A stretch of DNA of 64,000 nucleotides from Bradyrhizobium manausense (GCF_018129685.1 NZ_JAFCLG010000001.1:992001-1056000), one strand, 5' to 3'. Counted from the first letter of the stretch, positions 7,227-15,568 are shown. Numbers and translations are program-made. Notes: generated by a model from the letters alone, not told the origin.

Positions 7227-8108
7227 TCATTTCAGCGGCAGAAACAGCTCCGCGACCGTTTCATGCTCGGGCACCTCCGGGAAGAAGCTCAGCCGCTGGC
7301 AGTAGAGCGGGAAGTCGCGCGCCTCCTCGCCGCTGGCCGGAAGCCAGTCGCGATAGAGATAGAGCGCGGCCGGCTCGAGATTATCGGTGTAGCCGACCAC
7401 GCGCAGCACGGCGCAGCGTCCGCCGGGGATCTCGCCGGCCTTGATCCCTTCGGCGTTCGCCGCGATCGGCTGGTCGGTGCCGACACAGAGGTCCGTGCTG
7501 TAATCGGCCGGTGACGCAGGGCTGCGTTCGGACCGCCAGACGGTGAAGGTCGGGCTCGTGCTGGGGTGCAGGCCGCGCGCCTTGCGCCAGGCGATGAAGC
7601 GCTGGATGGTGGCGCCAAGCGTCGCCGGGCTCCCCCGATGCTCCATGATCGCCACCTTCGTGGTCGGCACCTCGCGGATCGTCACGTCGTCACTGCTATA
7701 GTCTGTCTTCATGAGCTTGCTCCTGGCGGTATCGAGAGGCCCGAAGGCCGCAAGCCACGACTCCCAGTCCGGCGATTTCCGGAACGACGACGGCGATTGC
7801 CCGAACCGTTGCCGAAACGCGCGGGCGAAGGCATCGGGTGCGTCGTAACCGGCATCCATCGCGATCTCGGTGACATCGAGGGCATCCATATAGGCCAGCC
7901 GATAGGACGCGCGCTTCATGCGGGCGAGCTGGACATAGCGATGCACTGACAGGCCGAAGGTCGCCGTGAACTGCCGGTGGAAATGGAATTTCGAGAAGGC
8001 CGCAACGGCGCTCAAGGCTGCCAGGTCGAGATCAGCGTCGAGATGCCGGTCGATATGGTCCAGCACCCGCCGCATCCGCGCCTGATAGTTTTGCAAGGCC
8101 GCCGTCAT
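7227..8108 (-). CDS. AraC family regulator with GyrI-like effector domain
   Basis: This 293-residue protein has an N-terminal AraC/XylS pair of helix-turn-helix motifs (residues about 8-108: LAALSAVAAFSKFHFHRQF, then VTEIAMDAGYDAPDAFARAF and FRQRFGQSPSSFRK). A linker leads into a GyrI/SbmC-type effector-binding domain (about 135-293) that begins VTIREVPTTKVA and contains the paired beta-alpha pattern, including AEGIKAGEIPGGRCAVL. Proteins of this layout (Rob/SoxS-like plus GyrI) bind small amphipathic or toxic molecules and activate efflux or stress genes. The target is not obvious from the neighbours. The palindromic repeat at 7178-7216 follows its stop. Confidence 0.88.
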   Translation of the reverse strand: MTAALQNYQARMRRVLDHIDRHLDADLDLAALSAVAAFSKFHFHRQFTATFGLSVHRYVQLARMKRASYRLAYMDALDVTEIAMDAGYDAPDAFARAFRQRFGQSPSSFRKSPDWESWLAAFGPLDTARSKLMKTDYSSDDVTIREVPTTKVAIMEHRGSPATLGATIQRFIAWRKARGLHPSTSPTFTVWRSERSPASPADYSTDLCVGTDQPIAANAEGIKAGEIPGGRCAVLRVVGYTDNLEPAALYLYRDWLPASGEEARDFPLYCQRLSFFPEVPEHETVAELFLPLK

Positions 8109-8133
8109 CGTGCCTCCTCCGTGGCGGCTTGAG

Positions 8134-8442
8134 TTAGTCGCGGACGGGCCTCATGTGCTCGACCGATCTTGCGGTTTGGCGGTTCTTCGAGCTGACCAGC
8201 TTGGCGTCCTTCGTTGCATCGAGGGTGACCGTGGTCGAGAGCCTCAATGCTTCAGACTTACGTGTGAGAGCCTCCACGGCCGAGGCGGACCAATCCGTCG
8301 GATCAACGTCGCCGAATTCAGCCAGCGCCGCATCGTCCGCGGCTACATCACATCGGCTCGCAAGCCTCTCGGCCCGCGCCAACAGCGTAGCGAGCCCGTC
8401 CAGATCGGTTACCTTGAGCGGAATGAGCTGCTTGAGGATCAT
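8134..8442 (-). CDS. hypothetical protein, 102 aa
   Basis: This is a small soluble acidic-then-basic protein. It begins MILKQLIPLKVTDLDGLATL and ends with a basic stretch around SKNRQTARSVEHMRPVRD. No signal peptide, membrane segment or catalytic motif is visible. It starts divergently from the toxin-antitoxin pair, 98 bp away. The next upstream gene on its strand is the unrelated AraC regulator. Codon use is compatible with a real gene but there is no recognised family. It may be conserved only among close relatives. Confidence 0.45.
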   Translation of the reverse strand: MILKQLIPLKVTDLDGLATLLARAERLASRCDVAADDAALAEFGDVDPTDWSASAVEALTRKSEALRLSTTVTLDATKDAKLVSSKNRQTARSVEHMRPVRD

Positions 8443-8487
8443 TGCAACTCACATGCATCCATATGTGCCCCTCCGCAAGGGGCCTCC

Positions 8488-8526
8488 TTGCGCGGACGTA
8501 TATTTCTGGCTATATTACTGGAAATA
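8488..8526 (+). promoter_or_regulatory. promoter and probable operator of the toxin-antitoxin pair
   Basis: A -35-like TTGCGC (8488-8493), a 17-nt spacer and TATATT (8511-8516) precede the antitoxin ATG at 8541. An imperfect inverted repeat, TATTTC (8501-8506) and GAAATA (8521-8526), surrounds the -10 box. That placement is typical of toxin-antitoxin autorepression. Prediction by eye. Confidence 0.45.
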
Positions 8527-8540
8527 CCTTGGAACGTATC

Positions 8541-8840
8541 ATGGGAAATTCGCAGAAGCGCGCCATCCAGAATTATCGCTCCCGCCTCGGCAAGCGCGGG
8601 TTGGCACGCTTCGAAGTGCTCGGACGGGATGCCGACCGCGATCTGATCCGTTCGTTCGCGCGACGTTTGTCGGAGGATACACCCGAGGCCGCGGAGCTTC
8701 GCGCGGCCGTGAGCAAGTCGATCGCGGGCGAACCGCCGACGCCCGGCGGCATCCTCGCCGCGTTGCGTCGCTCACCGCTCGTGGGAGCCGATCTCGATCT
8801 TTCCCGTCCCCGCGACAAGGGGCGCAAGGTCGACCTGTGA
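8541..8840 (+). CDS. putative antitoxin of a VapC-type module
   Basis: This is a 99-residue, strongly charged, helical protein that begins MGNSQKRAIQNYRSRLGKRG and ends DLSRPRDKGRKVDL. The central LRAAVSKSIAGEPPTPGGILAALRRSPL is followed by the short basic tail. I see no AbrB, RHH or Phd motif, so this is not a classical VapB by inspection. The N-terminal NYRSRLGKRGLARFEVLG resembles a family of alphaproteobacterial proteins found directly before PIN toxins. Its stop overlaps the toxin GTG by 4 nt (GTGA). I chose the start at 8541 because the longer frame (from 8442) runs through the promoter. The antitoxin role is inferred from position and size. Confidence 0.65.
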   Translation: MGNSQKRAIQNYRSRLGKRGLARFEVLGRDADRDLIRSFARRLSEDTPEAAELRAAVSKSIAGEPPTPGGILAALRRSPLVGADLDLSRPRDKGRKVDL

Positions 8841-9268
8841 CGCGCTACCTCCTCGACACCAACATCATCAGCAACGTCGTCAAACCGCGGCCATCGGAAT
8901 CGCTGCTGTCCTGGATGTCGATGCAACGCGACGAGGATCTGTTCATCACGGCGTTGACCGTCGGCGAAATCCACCGCGGCATTCTGGAGAAGCCGCGCGG
9001 CAAGAAGCGCGACATCCTCGAAAAATGGTTTTCTGGGCCTGAAGGACCGCAGGCGCTTTTCGCCGGCCGCATCCTGTCCTTCGACGACAAGGCGGGACTG
9101 GTTTGGGCATGGCTGATGGCCGAAGGCAAAACGGGGGGCAAACCGCGAAGCGCGCTCGACATGATCATCGCCGCAGTGGCCGATGCGAACGACTGCGTCG
9201 TGGTGACGGATAACGAAAAGGACTTCGCCGGGATCAAGGTCTTCAATCCGGTGCGTGGGCCGGTCTGA
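8837..9268 (+). CDS. vapC: VapC-like PIN-domain toxin ribonuclease
   Basis: This is a 143-residue PIN domain. The acidic active-site residues are all present: Asp7 in LLDTNIIS, Glu44 in LTVGEIHRG, Asp108 in SALDMIIAA and Asp125/Asp129 in VVTDNEKDF. These coordinate Mg or Mn for RNA cleavage in VapC toxins. The GTG start overlaps the antitoxin stop (GTGA), the standard two-gene arrangement. The C-terminus GIKVFNPV is also typical. The toxin cleaves RNA in the cytoplasm; the target tRNA or rRNA cannot be predicted. Confidence 0.85.
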   Translation: MTRYLLDTNIISNVVKPRPSESLLSWMSMQRDEDLFITALTVGEIHRGILEKPRGKKRDILEKWFSGPEGPQALFAGRILSFDDKAGLVWAWLMAEGKTGGKPRSALDMIIAAVADANDCVVVTDNEKDFAGIKVFNPVRGPV

Positions 9269-9464
9269 TGCGGCTCGTGGGATGACTGGATCGCAGCAAT
9301 GCCCATCCTCCTCATTTGCACTCGCGATGGCCTTCGCTTCGCTACCTATCGCACGCGCGGCTCCCAAGCAGCAGACATCCCTGCTTATTGAATGCACTGT
9401 ATTCAAATGCGTTGTTATCCTTTGTCACAAAACGCCAGCTGAACAATCAACCGAGGCACCGCGA

Positions 9465-9857
9465 ATGAACGGCTTGAACAATCTGGAGTGCGTGACGCTG
9501 TTCGTCGATGACCTCGCGCGCACGAGGGCCTTCTACGACGCCGTGTTTGACGCCAGACCGATCTATTCCGATGCTGTGTGCAGCGTGATCGGGCTCGGTG
9601 GCGTGATGGTCAATTTGCTGCAGAAGAGCCAGGCGCCTCAGCTCGTGGAGCCGGTGGTGCCGGCAGCTTCAAGCACTGGGCCACGCATGCTCATGACCAT
9701 TCGGGTCGCCGATGTCGATCAAGCCTGCGCCAAGCTCCGGCAAAACGGCGTCGAGCTGGTGAACGGCCCCACCGATCGTCCCTGGGGGCGTCGCACCGCC
9801 GCGTTCGCCGACCCGTCCGGTCATATGTGGGAGATCGCGCAGGAGATCCGGTCCTGA
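9465..9857 (+). CDS. VOC (glyoxalase/bleomycin-resistance-like) family protein
   Basis: This 130-residue protein shows the paired beta-alpha-beta-beta-beta modules of the vicinal oxygen chelate superfamily. The first opens LECVTLFVDDLARTRAFY, and the second contains MTIRVADVDQACAKLRQNG and ends with the usual FADPSGHMWEIAQ, in which the final Glu is a metal ligand in active members. The expected N-terminal His ligand is replaced (LECVTL), so enzymatic activity is uncertain. The ATG at 9465 has GAGG upstream. It stands alone between the toxin-antitoxin pair and a repeat-filled gap. Confidence 0.8.
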   Translation: MNGLNNLECVTLFVDDLARTRAFYDAVFDARPIYSDAVCSVIGLGGVMVNLLQKSQAPQLVEPVVPAASSTGPRMLMTIRVADVDQACAKLRQNGVELVNGPTDRPWGRRTAAFADPSGHMWEIAQEIRS

Positions 9858-9966
9858 AACGTGATGAGATCTGGATGAATCGTTATCGCTGTAGGCTCTT
9901 GGTTTACGCATGATCATCCCGGAGAACCGCTTCGAGCTTTTTCGGATCATGCCTTGGCGCTGCAGC

Positions 9967-10057
9967 TCGTAGGGCGGATTAGCAGCGTAACCCGCCATCT
10001 ATTCGCATGACGCGGTAGAGATGGTGGATTACGCCTTGCGGCTAGTCCACCCAACGC
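9967..10057. repeat. palindromic repeat (family C), diverged copy
   Basis: An inverted pair resembling CGTAGGGYGG ... CCRCCCWACG bounds an internal hairpin (AGCGTAACCCGCCATC / GATGGTGGATTACGC). Better copies lie at 16055, 34143 and 44672. The rest of the 9858-10250 gap shows no gene, hairpin terminator or promoter that I can support. Base composition begins to become AT-richer from about 10060, towards the DUF262/PIN island. Confidence 0.6.
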
Positions 10058-10250
10058 GCTTATATGTAATCATCTGCAAAATCGTCTTCTCTGGCCGAAT
10101 ACCTCACGCGGATTAAGTGTCACCGAACAGCGCGAGTATTGAGCACCTGCGGTGAGTTCGCAAGGCAGTACAACTCCGCGGCTCAAGCACGGCGCGTTTC
10201 GGTGCGTCCAAGTCTTGGAAAGGAAGAGTACGATGGGGAAATCTAGCTAC

Positions 10251-11048
10251 TTAGGCAACTAACGCAATTTCCTTGGCCAACTTCTCAATCGTCCAAATTT
10301 CAAAAGGAACCTGTAGCAAGGCGCGAACCTCTGCCACCAAAATTGGATGCGCTACGCCGGCGCGGCTCCAATCTACTTTTTTGTCAAGCGAGACCAAAAC
10401 TACCCGCTGATAGTTGCCTCCTTCCAGTTGAGCCTGGAGAAGGCCTATCAACAGATCGACCCATATATAGAAATCACCGTCTCCGTCGTCTCGAAATCCC
10501 GGAGGGGTCTTAGTCTTTTTCCTAAGAATACCGATATCATGAAATGGCGCGCGCGGCGCGTAAGATACCGACGCCTTCCGAGTCAGAACCTCCAAGAGCG
10601 ATAAAGTTCTTCTAACTGTCGCCTCTTCATAGACGTGCCCATGCTCGTCGCTGAACTGATCAAGAAGACCCTCGATCTGCTCGACGTAATCCCCAAAATT
10701 CGAATCGACTTTTGCGAGTGAAGATTTGAAGCTCTCGAACTGCTTGCGCAATGTCGCAGCAACAGTGTCAACAACCTGCAACTGGTTGTTCCAGAACTCT
10801 TGTATGGCCTGCCCAGGAAGAATTAGCGGGGCTGTATGTCGCGACCCGAGATAATCGATTATGTCTGCGCTCTTCGTATGACTCGCAAGCCGCAGAAACA
10901 CATTTGCATCTAGCCCAATGGCGGTCTCATCCAACGCGACCGTGGCTGGATCCGGCTTCATCGCCGAAACGAGCGCATTCAATGAATCGCACGCGACCTG
11001 TCGATCCAAAACACTTATCAGGCGCCGCTGTAGCTCTAATTGATCCAT
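10251..11048 (-). CDS. PIN-like nuclease domain protein, partner of the DUF262 gene
   Basis: This is a 265-residue protein read as a PIN-like domain of the DUF4935/PIN_8 type. The acidic residues expected of a PIN nuclease are in order: Asp47 in IGLDANVFLRL, Glu84 in QAIQEFWNN, then Asp190/Asp192 and Asp198 in the PPGF...GDFYIWVDLL segment. A strand VLVSLDKKVDW follows. Between these lies a long helical, probably coiled-coil insert (about 90-160). The start may be 11048 (GTAGAG upstream) or 11069, which would overlap the stop of the DUF262 gene. It forms a two-gene unit with that gene, is visibly less GC-rich than its surroundings and is probably horizontally acquired. It may supply nuclease activity to the complex. 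Confidence 0.7.
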   Translation of the reverse strand: MDQLELQRRLISVLDRQVACDSLNALVSAMKPDPATVALDETAIGLDANVFLRLASHTKSADIIDYLGSRHTAPLILPGQAIQEFWNNQLQVVDTVAATLRKQFESFKSSLAKVDSNFGDYVEQIEGLLDQFSDEHGHVYEEATVRRTLSLLEVLTRKASVSYAPRAPFHDIGILRKKTKTPPGFRDDGDGDFYIWVDLLIGLLQAQLEGGNYQRVVLVSLDKKVDWSRAGVAHPILVAEVRALLQVPFEIWTIEKLAKEIALVA

Positions 11049-11056
11049 AGATCGCT

Positions 11057-12745
11057 CTACGGGTACCAAATCTTGCCGGCGGCTTTGGCTAGTTCCTTAC
11101 CTAAAGCCTCGACTGCTGCGGCATCCCAATCCTGAATCCGCTTGAGGCGAGATCTCCATTCAGTTGGCACTGCGTGCGGAAGCATGTGTTGCTTGAATCC
11201 CTCCCAGTCCGCAGCCCCCTTCGGCCGTCGCTCCAAATCAGCGACGAATGTATTGCCGATCGTCGCACCCCAAAACGCACCATCTTCCTCGCTCATTCCC
11301 TCCCACTCGGCATTTGATCTAGGTCTCACAAAATGCAGCACACCAAAATTATCCGGCGTAATCGTCGCTGCAAGTACCGAACGCCTAAGGAAACCCAGAA
11401 CTGCTTTATTGAAAGAACGCCTTTCCACCTGATTGACAAATTCTTCCTTGGAAGGATTGAGGTCCTTGAGGTCATCCACGAGTACAGTCCAGGTCTTCGC
11501 CTCATAGACCTTTCGCGCCGCTTCGCCGAAACGTCTCTCGACGTTACCGGTGCCCAAGTTTCCAACAACTATTCTCCGCACAACCAGTCGAAGGATATAC
11601 TCCATACCTTCCAGCGGATCTTTTGTGTTCGCTACCGCAAGCAAGATTGGGCGCACAGCAATCACGCTTAGCGCGTTCAGCGCAGAAAAAACCTTGAGCG
11701 CCTCCAAATCAGCAGGCCCGGCCGAGGTCGGGTCAATCATCTGCAAATAGAGCGGCAGGTACCGCTTGAGCAGACGCACGAGCTCGTCAGGATTCGGAGG
11801 CTTCTTTCCTTGATGCTTCACTCGATTGGCGAGAAAGCCAAAAAGGTCTTTAGGGAGAATGTGGCCACTCTGAACCGTAACAGAGTGACGTATGTACTGA
11901 ACAAACGTGCTAGACGAGTCCTGCAAGAATTGCCCTGAGATGCGTTGCCATTCACGGTAACGAGCTTTTCTTTGGGGCGGAGGTGTCTGGCTCAGAACGT
12001 AATTCTTGAGAAGATCAGCTGTCGTCAACTCCTTGCCACGAGTGTTGATCACTTCGTAAACTTGATAAGCTGACGACGGATCAGGATGAATGAACACAGC
12101 GAAATAAACTCTGTGAGTCAGAAATTCGGTCCACTTGCCGAGCCGCCTAAAGGGGTCGCTCGTTAGATCTTCTTGTAACTTCGTCTTCAAGAAATTGTAG
12201 GATTGCGCAAGGCGCCGCGAGACTGACCCCTCATCCCCTTCCTCATCGGAGACCTCTCCGGTCTCTAAAATCGCTTGGAAAGTTCTATTGTCGGATTCGT
12301 CCGAAAGCACGACGCGAGGATTCGTTTCGTCAGAATCGTAATCGATAGATTTCAGAAAGTCCGCGCGAATGCGATCGGCAAGCGCAGTTCGTCCTCGGGC
12401 GTGAGCCTCAAAGTAGATTGCGTTTGCGAGCAGGCTGAGGGTAATCAGACGCTGCTGACCATCAACAACGTGCTTTCTCCCGACCTCCTCGGTGAGAATC
12501 ACAAGACCAAGAAAATAGGAGTCCGAGTCGAGGCCGTTACTCAGATCATTCCAGAACTCCTCTACTTCATCTTCTTCCCAAGAATACTCTCGCTGGAACT
12601 GCGGTACCTCAAAAATCGAGCCTGAGAGCAATGCTCCGGCAGTACTGGCGGACGCGTTGAGGGGGGTCTGCAATAGCGTGGTTCCCAAATCTGGCGAATA
12701 TGATCCTCGCGCATCGATTGGGTGATTGCAGCGCGATAGATCCAC
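11057..12745 (-). CDS. DUF262 domain protein, GmrS/SspE-like, with degenerate HNH region
   Basis: This is a 562-residue protein. The N-terminal third is a DUF262 (ParB/Srx-like) domain with FEVPQFQREYSW (residues 45-56), YFLGLVIL and the hallmark DGQQR (95-99), which in GmrS, SspE and BrxU binds and hydrolyses nucleotide. YEVINTRGKELTTADLLKNY follows near 240. The C-terminal part aligns loosely with DUF1524, but the HNH residues are poorly kept: LHFVRP replaces the EHILP-like His motif, and the GN...N...F..K pattern is reduced to IGNTFV and a diverged GFKQH. An alternative TTG start at 12673 would remove 24 residues. By family it probably belongs to a type IV-like restriction system against modified DNA. 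It sits between core genes, is AT-rich and has no integrase nearby. Confidence 0.8.
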   Translation of the reverse strand: MDLSRCNHPIDARGSYSPDLGTTLLQTPLNASASTAGALLSGSIFEVPQFQREYSWEEDEVEEFWNDLSNGLDSDSYFLGLVILTEEVGRKHVVDGQQRLITLSLLANAIYFEAHARGRTALADRIRADFLKSIDYDSDETNPRVVLSDESDNRTFQAILETGEVSDEEGDEGSVSRRLAQSYNFLKTKLQEDLTSDPFRRLGKWTEFLTHRVYFAVFIHPDPSSAYQVYEVINTRGKELTTADLLKNYVLSQTPPPQRKARYREWQRISGQFLQDSSSTFVQYIRHSVTVQSGHILPKDLFGFLANRVKHQGKKPPNPDELVRLLKRYLPLYLQMIDPTSAGPADLEALKVFSALNALSVIAVRPILLAVANTKDPLEGMEYILRLVVRRIVVGNLGTGNVERRFGEAARKVYEAKTWTVLVDDLKDLNPSKEEFVNQVERRSFNKAVLGFLRRSVLAATITPDNFGVLHFVRPRSNAEWEGMSEEDGAFWGATIGNTFVADLERRPKGAADWEGFKQHMLPHAVPTEWRSRLKRIQDWDAAAVEALGKELAKAAGKIWYP

Positions 12746-12858
12746 ATTCGGCGCAAAAGACTGAGATACTTCGGCGCTGAGCGCAAGCCCAAGTTACCAA
12801 AAGCAACCAGTTCTCGTGCCGCGCGCACCTAGCCCCGGCCCAGCGATTTGGCTTGGTG

Positions 12859-14457
12859 CTACTCCCACTCAATCGTCCCCGGCGGCTTGCTGGTCACGTC
12901 ATACACCACCCGGTTCACGCCCTTCACCTCGTTGATGATGCGCGTCGCGGTCTCGCCGAGGAACTTCATGTCGAACTGGTAGAAGTCCGCGGTCATGCCG
13001 TCGGTGGAGGTGACGGCGCGCAGGCCGACCACATAATCGTACGTGCGGCCGTCGCCCATGACGCCGACCGTCTTGACCGGGAGCAGCACGGCGAAGGCCT
13101 GCCAGATGTCGTCGTAGAGGCCGTGCTTGCGGATCTGGTCGATGTAGACGGCGTCGGCCCGGCGCAGGATGTCGAGCTTGTCCTTGGTGATCTCGCCGGG
13201 GCAGCGGATGGCGAGGCCGGGGCCCGGGAACGGATGGCGGCCGACGAAGATTTCGGGCAGGCCGAGCTCGCGCCCGAGCTTGCGGACCTCGTCCTTGAAC
13301 AGCTCGCGCAGGGGCTCGACGAGCTTCATGTTCATGCGTTCGGGCAGCCCGCCGACATTGTGGTGCGACTTGATGGTGACCGAGGGGCCGCCGGTGAAGG
13401 AGACGCTCTCGATCACATCAGGATAGAGCGTGCCTTGCGCGAGGAAATCGGCGCCGCCAATCTTCTTCGCCTCCTTTTCGAACACCTCGATGAAGAGGCG
13501 GCCGATGGTCTTGCGCTTGGTTTCGGGATCGGTGACGCCTGCGAGCTCGCCCAGGAATTGCCTGGACGCATCCACGTGCACGAGCGGGATGTTGTAGTGG
13601 TGGCGGAACAGGTCGACGACCTGCTCGGCCTCGTTGAGGCGCATCAATCCGTGATCGACGAACACGCAGGTGAGCTGGTCGCCGATGGCTTCGTGGATCA
13701 GCACGGCAGCAACGGCCGAGTCCACGCCGCCAGAGAGGCCGCAGATCACCTTGCCCTTGCCGACCTGCGCGCGGATCTTGGCGATCTCCTCCTCGCGGAA
13801 GGCGCGCATGGTCCAGTCGCCGGACAGGCCGGCGATCTTGCGGACGAAATTGCGGATCAGTTTTGCGCCGTCGGGCGTGTGCACCACTTCGGGATGGAAC
13901 ATCAGGCCGTAATATTTGCGCGTCTCGTCCTGGATGATCGCGAAGGGCGCGTTCGGCGAGGTGCCGGCCACGGAGAAGCCCGGCGGCATTTTCGTGATGC
14001 GGTCGCCATGGCTCATCCAGACCTGGTTCTTGCTGCCTGACGACCAGACGTCCTCGAACAGCTTGCTCTCGGCCTTGACCTCGACATCGGCGCGGCCGAA
14101 TTCGCGGTGATGGCCGCCCTCGACGGTGCCCCCTAACTGCTCGGCCATGGTCATCTGGCCGTAGCAGATGCCCATCACGGGCACGCCGGAGGCGAAGATC
14201 AATTGCGGCGCGCGGGGGGAGCCTGCCTCATGCACCGACTCGGGGCCGCCGGAGAGAATCACCGCTTTCGGCTTCATCTCCTTGAAGGCCTCTTCGGCCT
14301 TGTTGAACGGGACGATCTCGCAATAGACGCCGTCCTCGCGCACGCGACGCGCGATCAGCTGCGTCACCTGGCTGCCGAAGTCGACGATGAGAATCTTGTC
14401 GTGCGCCGAGGCCACCGAGGGCGTCGACGCGGAGCGGTCGTTCTGTGCTGCTGTCAT
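12859..14457 (-). CDS. guaA: GMP synthase (glutamine-hydrolysing)
   Basis: This 532-residue protein catalyses ATP-dependent amination of XMP to GMP. The N-terminal class I glutamine amidotransferase has the Cys nucleophile in GICYGQMT and the His-Glu pair in FHPEVVHT. The ATP pyrophosphatase domain has the P-loop LSGGVDSAV. The C-terminal dimerisation domain ends in the invariant PPGTIEWE. The ATG at 14457 gives the usual length; an upstream in-frame start at 14514 would add a non-conserved extension. The protein is cytoplasmic and belongs to purine biosynthesis together with guaB at 20744. The DUF262/PIN island begins shortly beyond its 3' end. Confidence 0.97.
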   Translation of the reverse strand: MTAAQNDRSASTPSVASAHDKILIVDFGSQVTQLIARRVREDGVYCEIVPFNKAEEAFKEMKPKAVILSGGPESVHEAGSPRAPQLIFASGVPVMGICYGQMTMAEQLGGTVEGGHHREFGRADVEVKAESKLFEDVWSSGSKNQVWMSHGDRITKMPPGFSVAGTSPNAPFAIIQDETRKYYGLMFHPEVVHTPDGAKLIRNFVRKIAGLSGDWTMRAFREEEIAKIRAQVGKGKVICGLSGGVDSAVAAVLIHEAIGDQLTCVFVDHGLMRLNEAEQVVDLFRHHYNIPLVHVDASRQFLGELAGVTDPETKRKTIGRLFIEVFEKEAKKIGGADFLAQGTLYPDVIESVSFTGGPSVTIKSHHNVGGLPERMNMKLVEPLRELFKDEVRKLGRELGLPEIFVGRHPFPGPGLAIRCPGEITKDKLDILRRADAVYIDQIRKHGLYDDIWQAFAVLLPVKTVGVMGDGRTYDYVVGLRAVTSTDGMTADFYQFDMKFLGETATRIINEVKGVNRVVYDVTSKPPGTIEWE

Positions 14458-14605
14458 GGCAAGCCAATACGCGATGAGCCCCTGGCCCGCAACCGCGCGA
14501 GGGCGCGCGCCCACATGCTTCTTTGAGCATGGACAAATGGATATAGGTAAGTATTATTGACCTAATTGCCCCGCCTACGCAATGGGGCCGATCAGGGAGA
14601 ACGCC

Positions 14606-14977
14606 ATGTCGAGACTTCATCAGCCATCAACGCTTGCCGCGCTCGGCCGCACCTGGGTCGAGGCCTGGAACGCGCGCGATCTCGAGCGCGTGCTGACGCT
14701 CTACGACGACGCCACCGTGATGACCTCGGATCGCATCCCCGCGATGGGGTTCGACGCCAGCGGCACCGTGCGCGGCAAGGATGCGTTGCGGGCCTATTGG
14801 GGCAAGGCGCTCGCCCTGCTGCCGGAGCTGCACTTCACGTTGATCGGCGTGTTCGTCAGCCCCGACAGCGTCGTGGTGTTTTACGAGAACGAGCGGGGCA
14901 AGAAGATCTGCGAATATCTGCGGGTGAATGATGCCGGGCTGATCGTGCAGGGATCGGCGAACCATCTGCCGCATTGA
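14606..14977 (+). CDS. SnoaL/NTF2-like fold protein
   Basis: This 123-residue protein has the cone-shaped NTF2-like pattern: an N-terminal helix (WVEAWNARDLERVLTLYDDATV), then VRGKDALRAYWGKALALLPELHF, then alternating strands. The AWNARDLERVLTLY phrase is typical of SnoaL-like polyketide-cyclase relatives. The function is unknown, since such folds serve as small enzymes or binding proteins. The ATG at 14606 is preceded by AGGGAGAAC. The gene is divergent from guaA and followed by a perfect palindromic repeat that may terminate it. Confidence 0.78.
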   Translation: MSRLHQPSTLAALGRTWVEAWNARDLERVLTLYDDATVMTSDRIPAMGFDASGTVRGKDALRAYWGKALALLPELHFTLIGVFVSPDSVVVFYENERGKKICEYLRVNDAGLIVQGSANHLPH

Positions 14978-14993
14978 GCGCTGGCCTCTCCCC

Positions 14994-15072
14994 GTCATTG
15001 CGAGCGAAGCGAAGCAATCCAGAATCTTTCCGCGGATGCAGTCCTGGATTGCTTCGCTTCGCTCGCAATGAC
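14994..15072. repeat. perfect palindromic repeat (family A)
   Basis: Two 29-nt arms (14994-15022 and 15044-15072) are exact reverse complements around a 21-nt loop; the left arm starts GTCATTGCGAGCGAAGCG. A second, less perfect copy is at 42059-42143, and a half-copy is near 20569-20596. It is REP-like and would form a very stable stem in RNA downstream of the SnoaL-like gene. Confidence 0.85.
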
Positions 15073-15135
15073 GGAGACTGTTGGACGAGCCTGGGCTAAC
15101 ACTGCGCCCGCCGGCGCTGAAACAGGACCCTCCCC

Positions 15136-15468
15136 ATGAAACTCCCCACCTCGGCTTTCACCGTCACCGACTGGAGCAAGGTCGAGGCGACCACGCATCC
15201 TGGCGAAACCGGCGAAGCCAAATGGCGCACGCTCAATATCGGCGATCTCCGCGTGCGGATGGTGGAGTACTCGCCGGGCTATCTGGCCGATCACTGGTGC
15301 GATCGCGGCCACGTGCTCTACGTGCTCGCAGGCGAGCTCGACAGCGAGCTGCGCGACGGGCGCAAGTTCAAGCTGACGCCCGGCATGAGCTACCAGGTGT
15401 CGGATTTCGGCGACGCCGCGCATCGCTCGTCGACGGCTTTGGGCGCGACGCTCTTCATCGTCGATTGA
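15136..15468 (+). CDS. cupin-fold protein of the DHCW-motif family
   Basis: This 110-residue single-domain cupin has strands containing MVEYSPGYLADHWCDRGHVLYVLAGEL, where DHWC and the following GH give possible metal ligands. A second motif region, FKLTPGMSYQVSDFGDAAHRS, carries the C-terminal His. The family is annotated by its D-H-W-C signature and has no proven reaction; small-molecule or metal binding is a reasonable inference. It lies between a palindromic repeat and the cold-shock gene and appears to be transcribed alone. Confidence 0.8.
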   Translation: MKLPTSAFTVTDWSKVEATTHPGETGEAKWRTLNIGDLRVRMVEYSPGYLADHWCDRGHVLYVLAGELDSELRDGRKFKLTPGMSYQVSDFGDAAHRSSTALGATLFIVD

Positions 15469-15539
15469 TGGAACTATCCTTCAAGGTGTGCAGCGCAAAA
15501 TAGCAAAGTATCGGTGGCTCGCCGCGAGCGCGCGCCGCC

Positions 15540-15568
15540 TTGAAGTCGCCCAAAAAAATCGCTAGATT
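15540..15568 (+). promoter_or_regulatory. likely promoter of the cold-shock gene
   Basis: TTGAAG (15540-15545) and TAGATT (15563-15568) are separated by 17 nt. Initiation near 15575 would give a leader of about 150 nt before the csp start at 15728, which fits cspA-type genes, whose long 5' leaders regulate translation by temperature. Nothing else is seen between 15469 and 15727. Confidence 0.45.

Noticed and set aside
10058..10250. Attachment-site duplication for the guaA-side island
   Set aside because: I looked for a second copy of the guaA 3' terminus near the far edge of the island and found none; no integrase is visible.
12853..14040. 395-codon plus-strand reading frame opposite guaA
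   Set aside because: It lies wholly within the strongly conserved guaA coding sequence on the other strand. Its composition (His/Glu/Asp/Gly-rich) is typical of antisense frames in GC-rich DNA.
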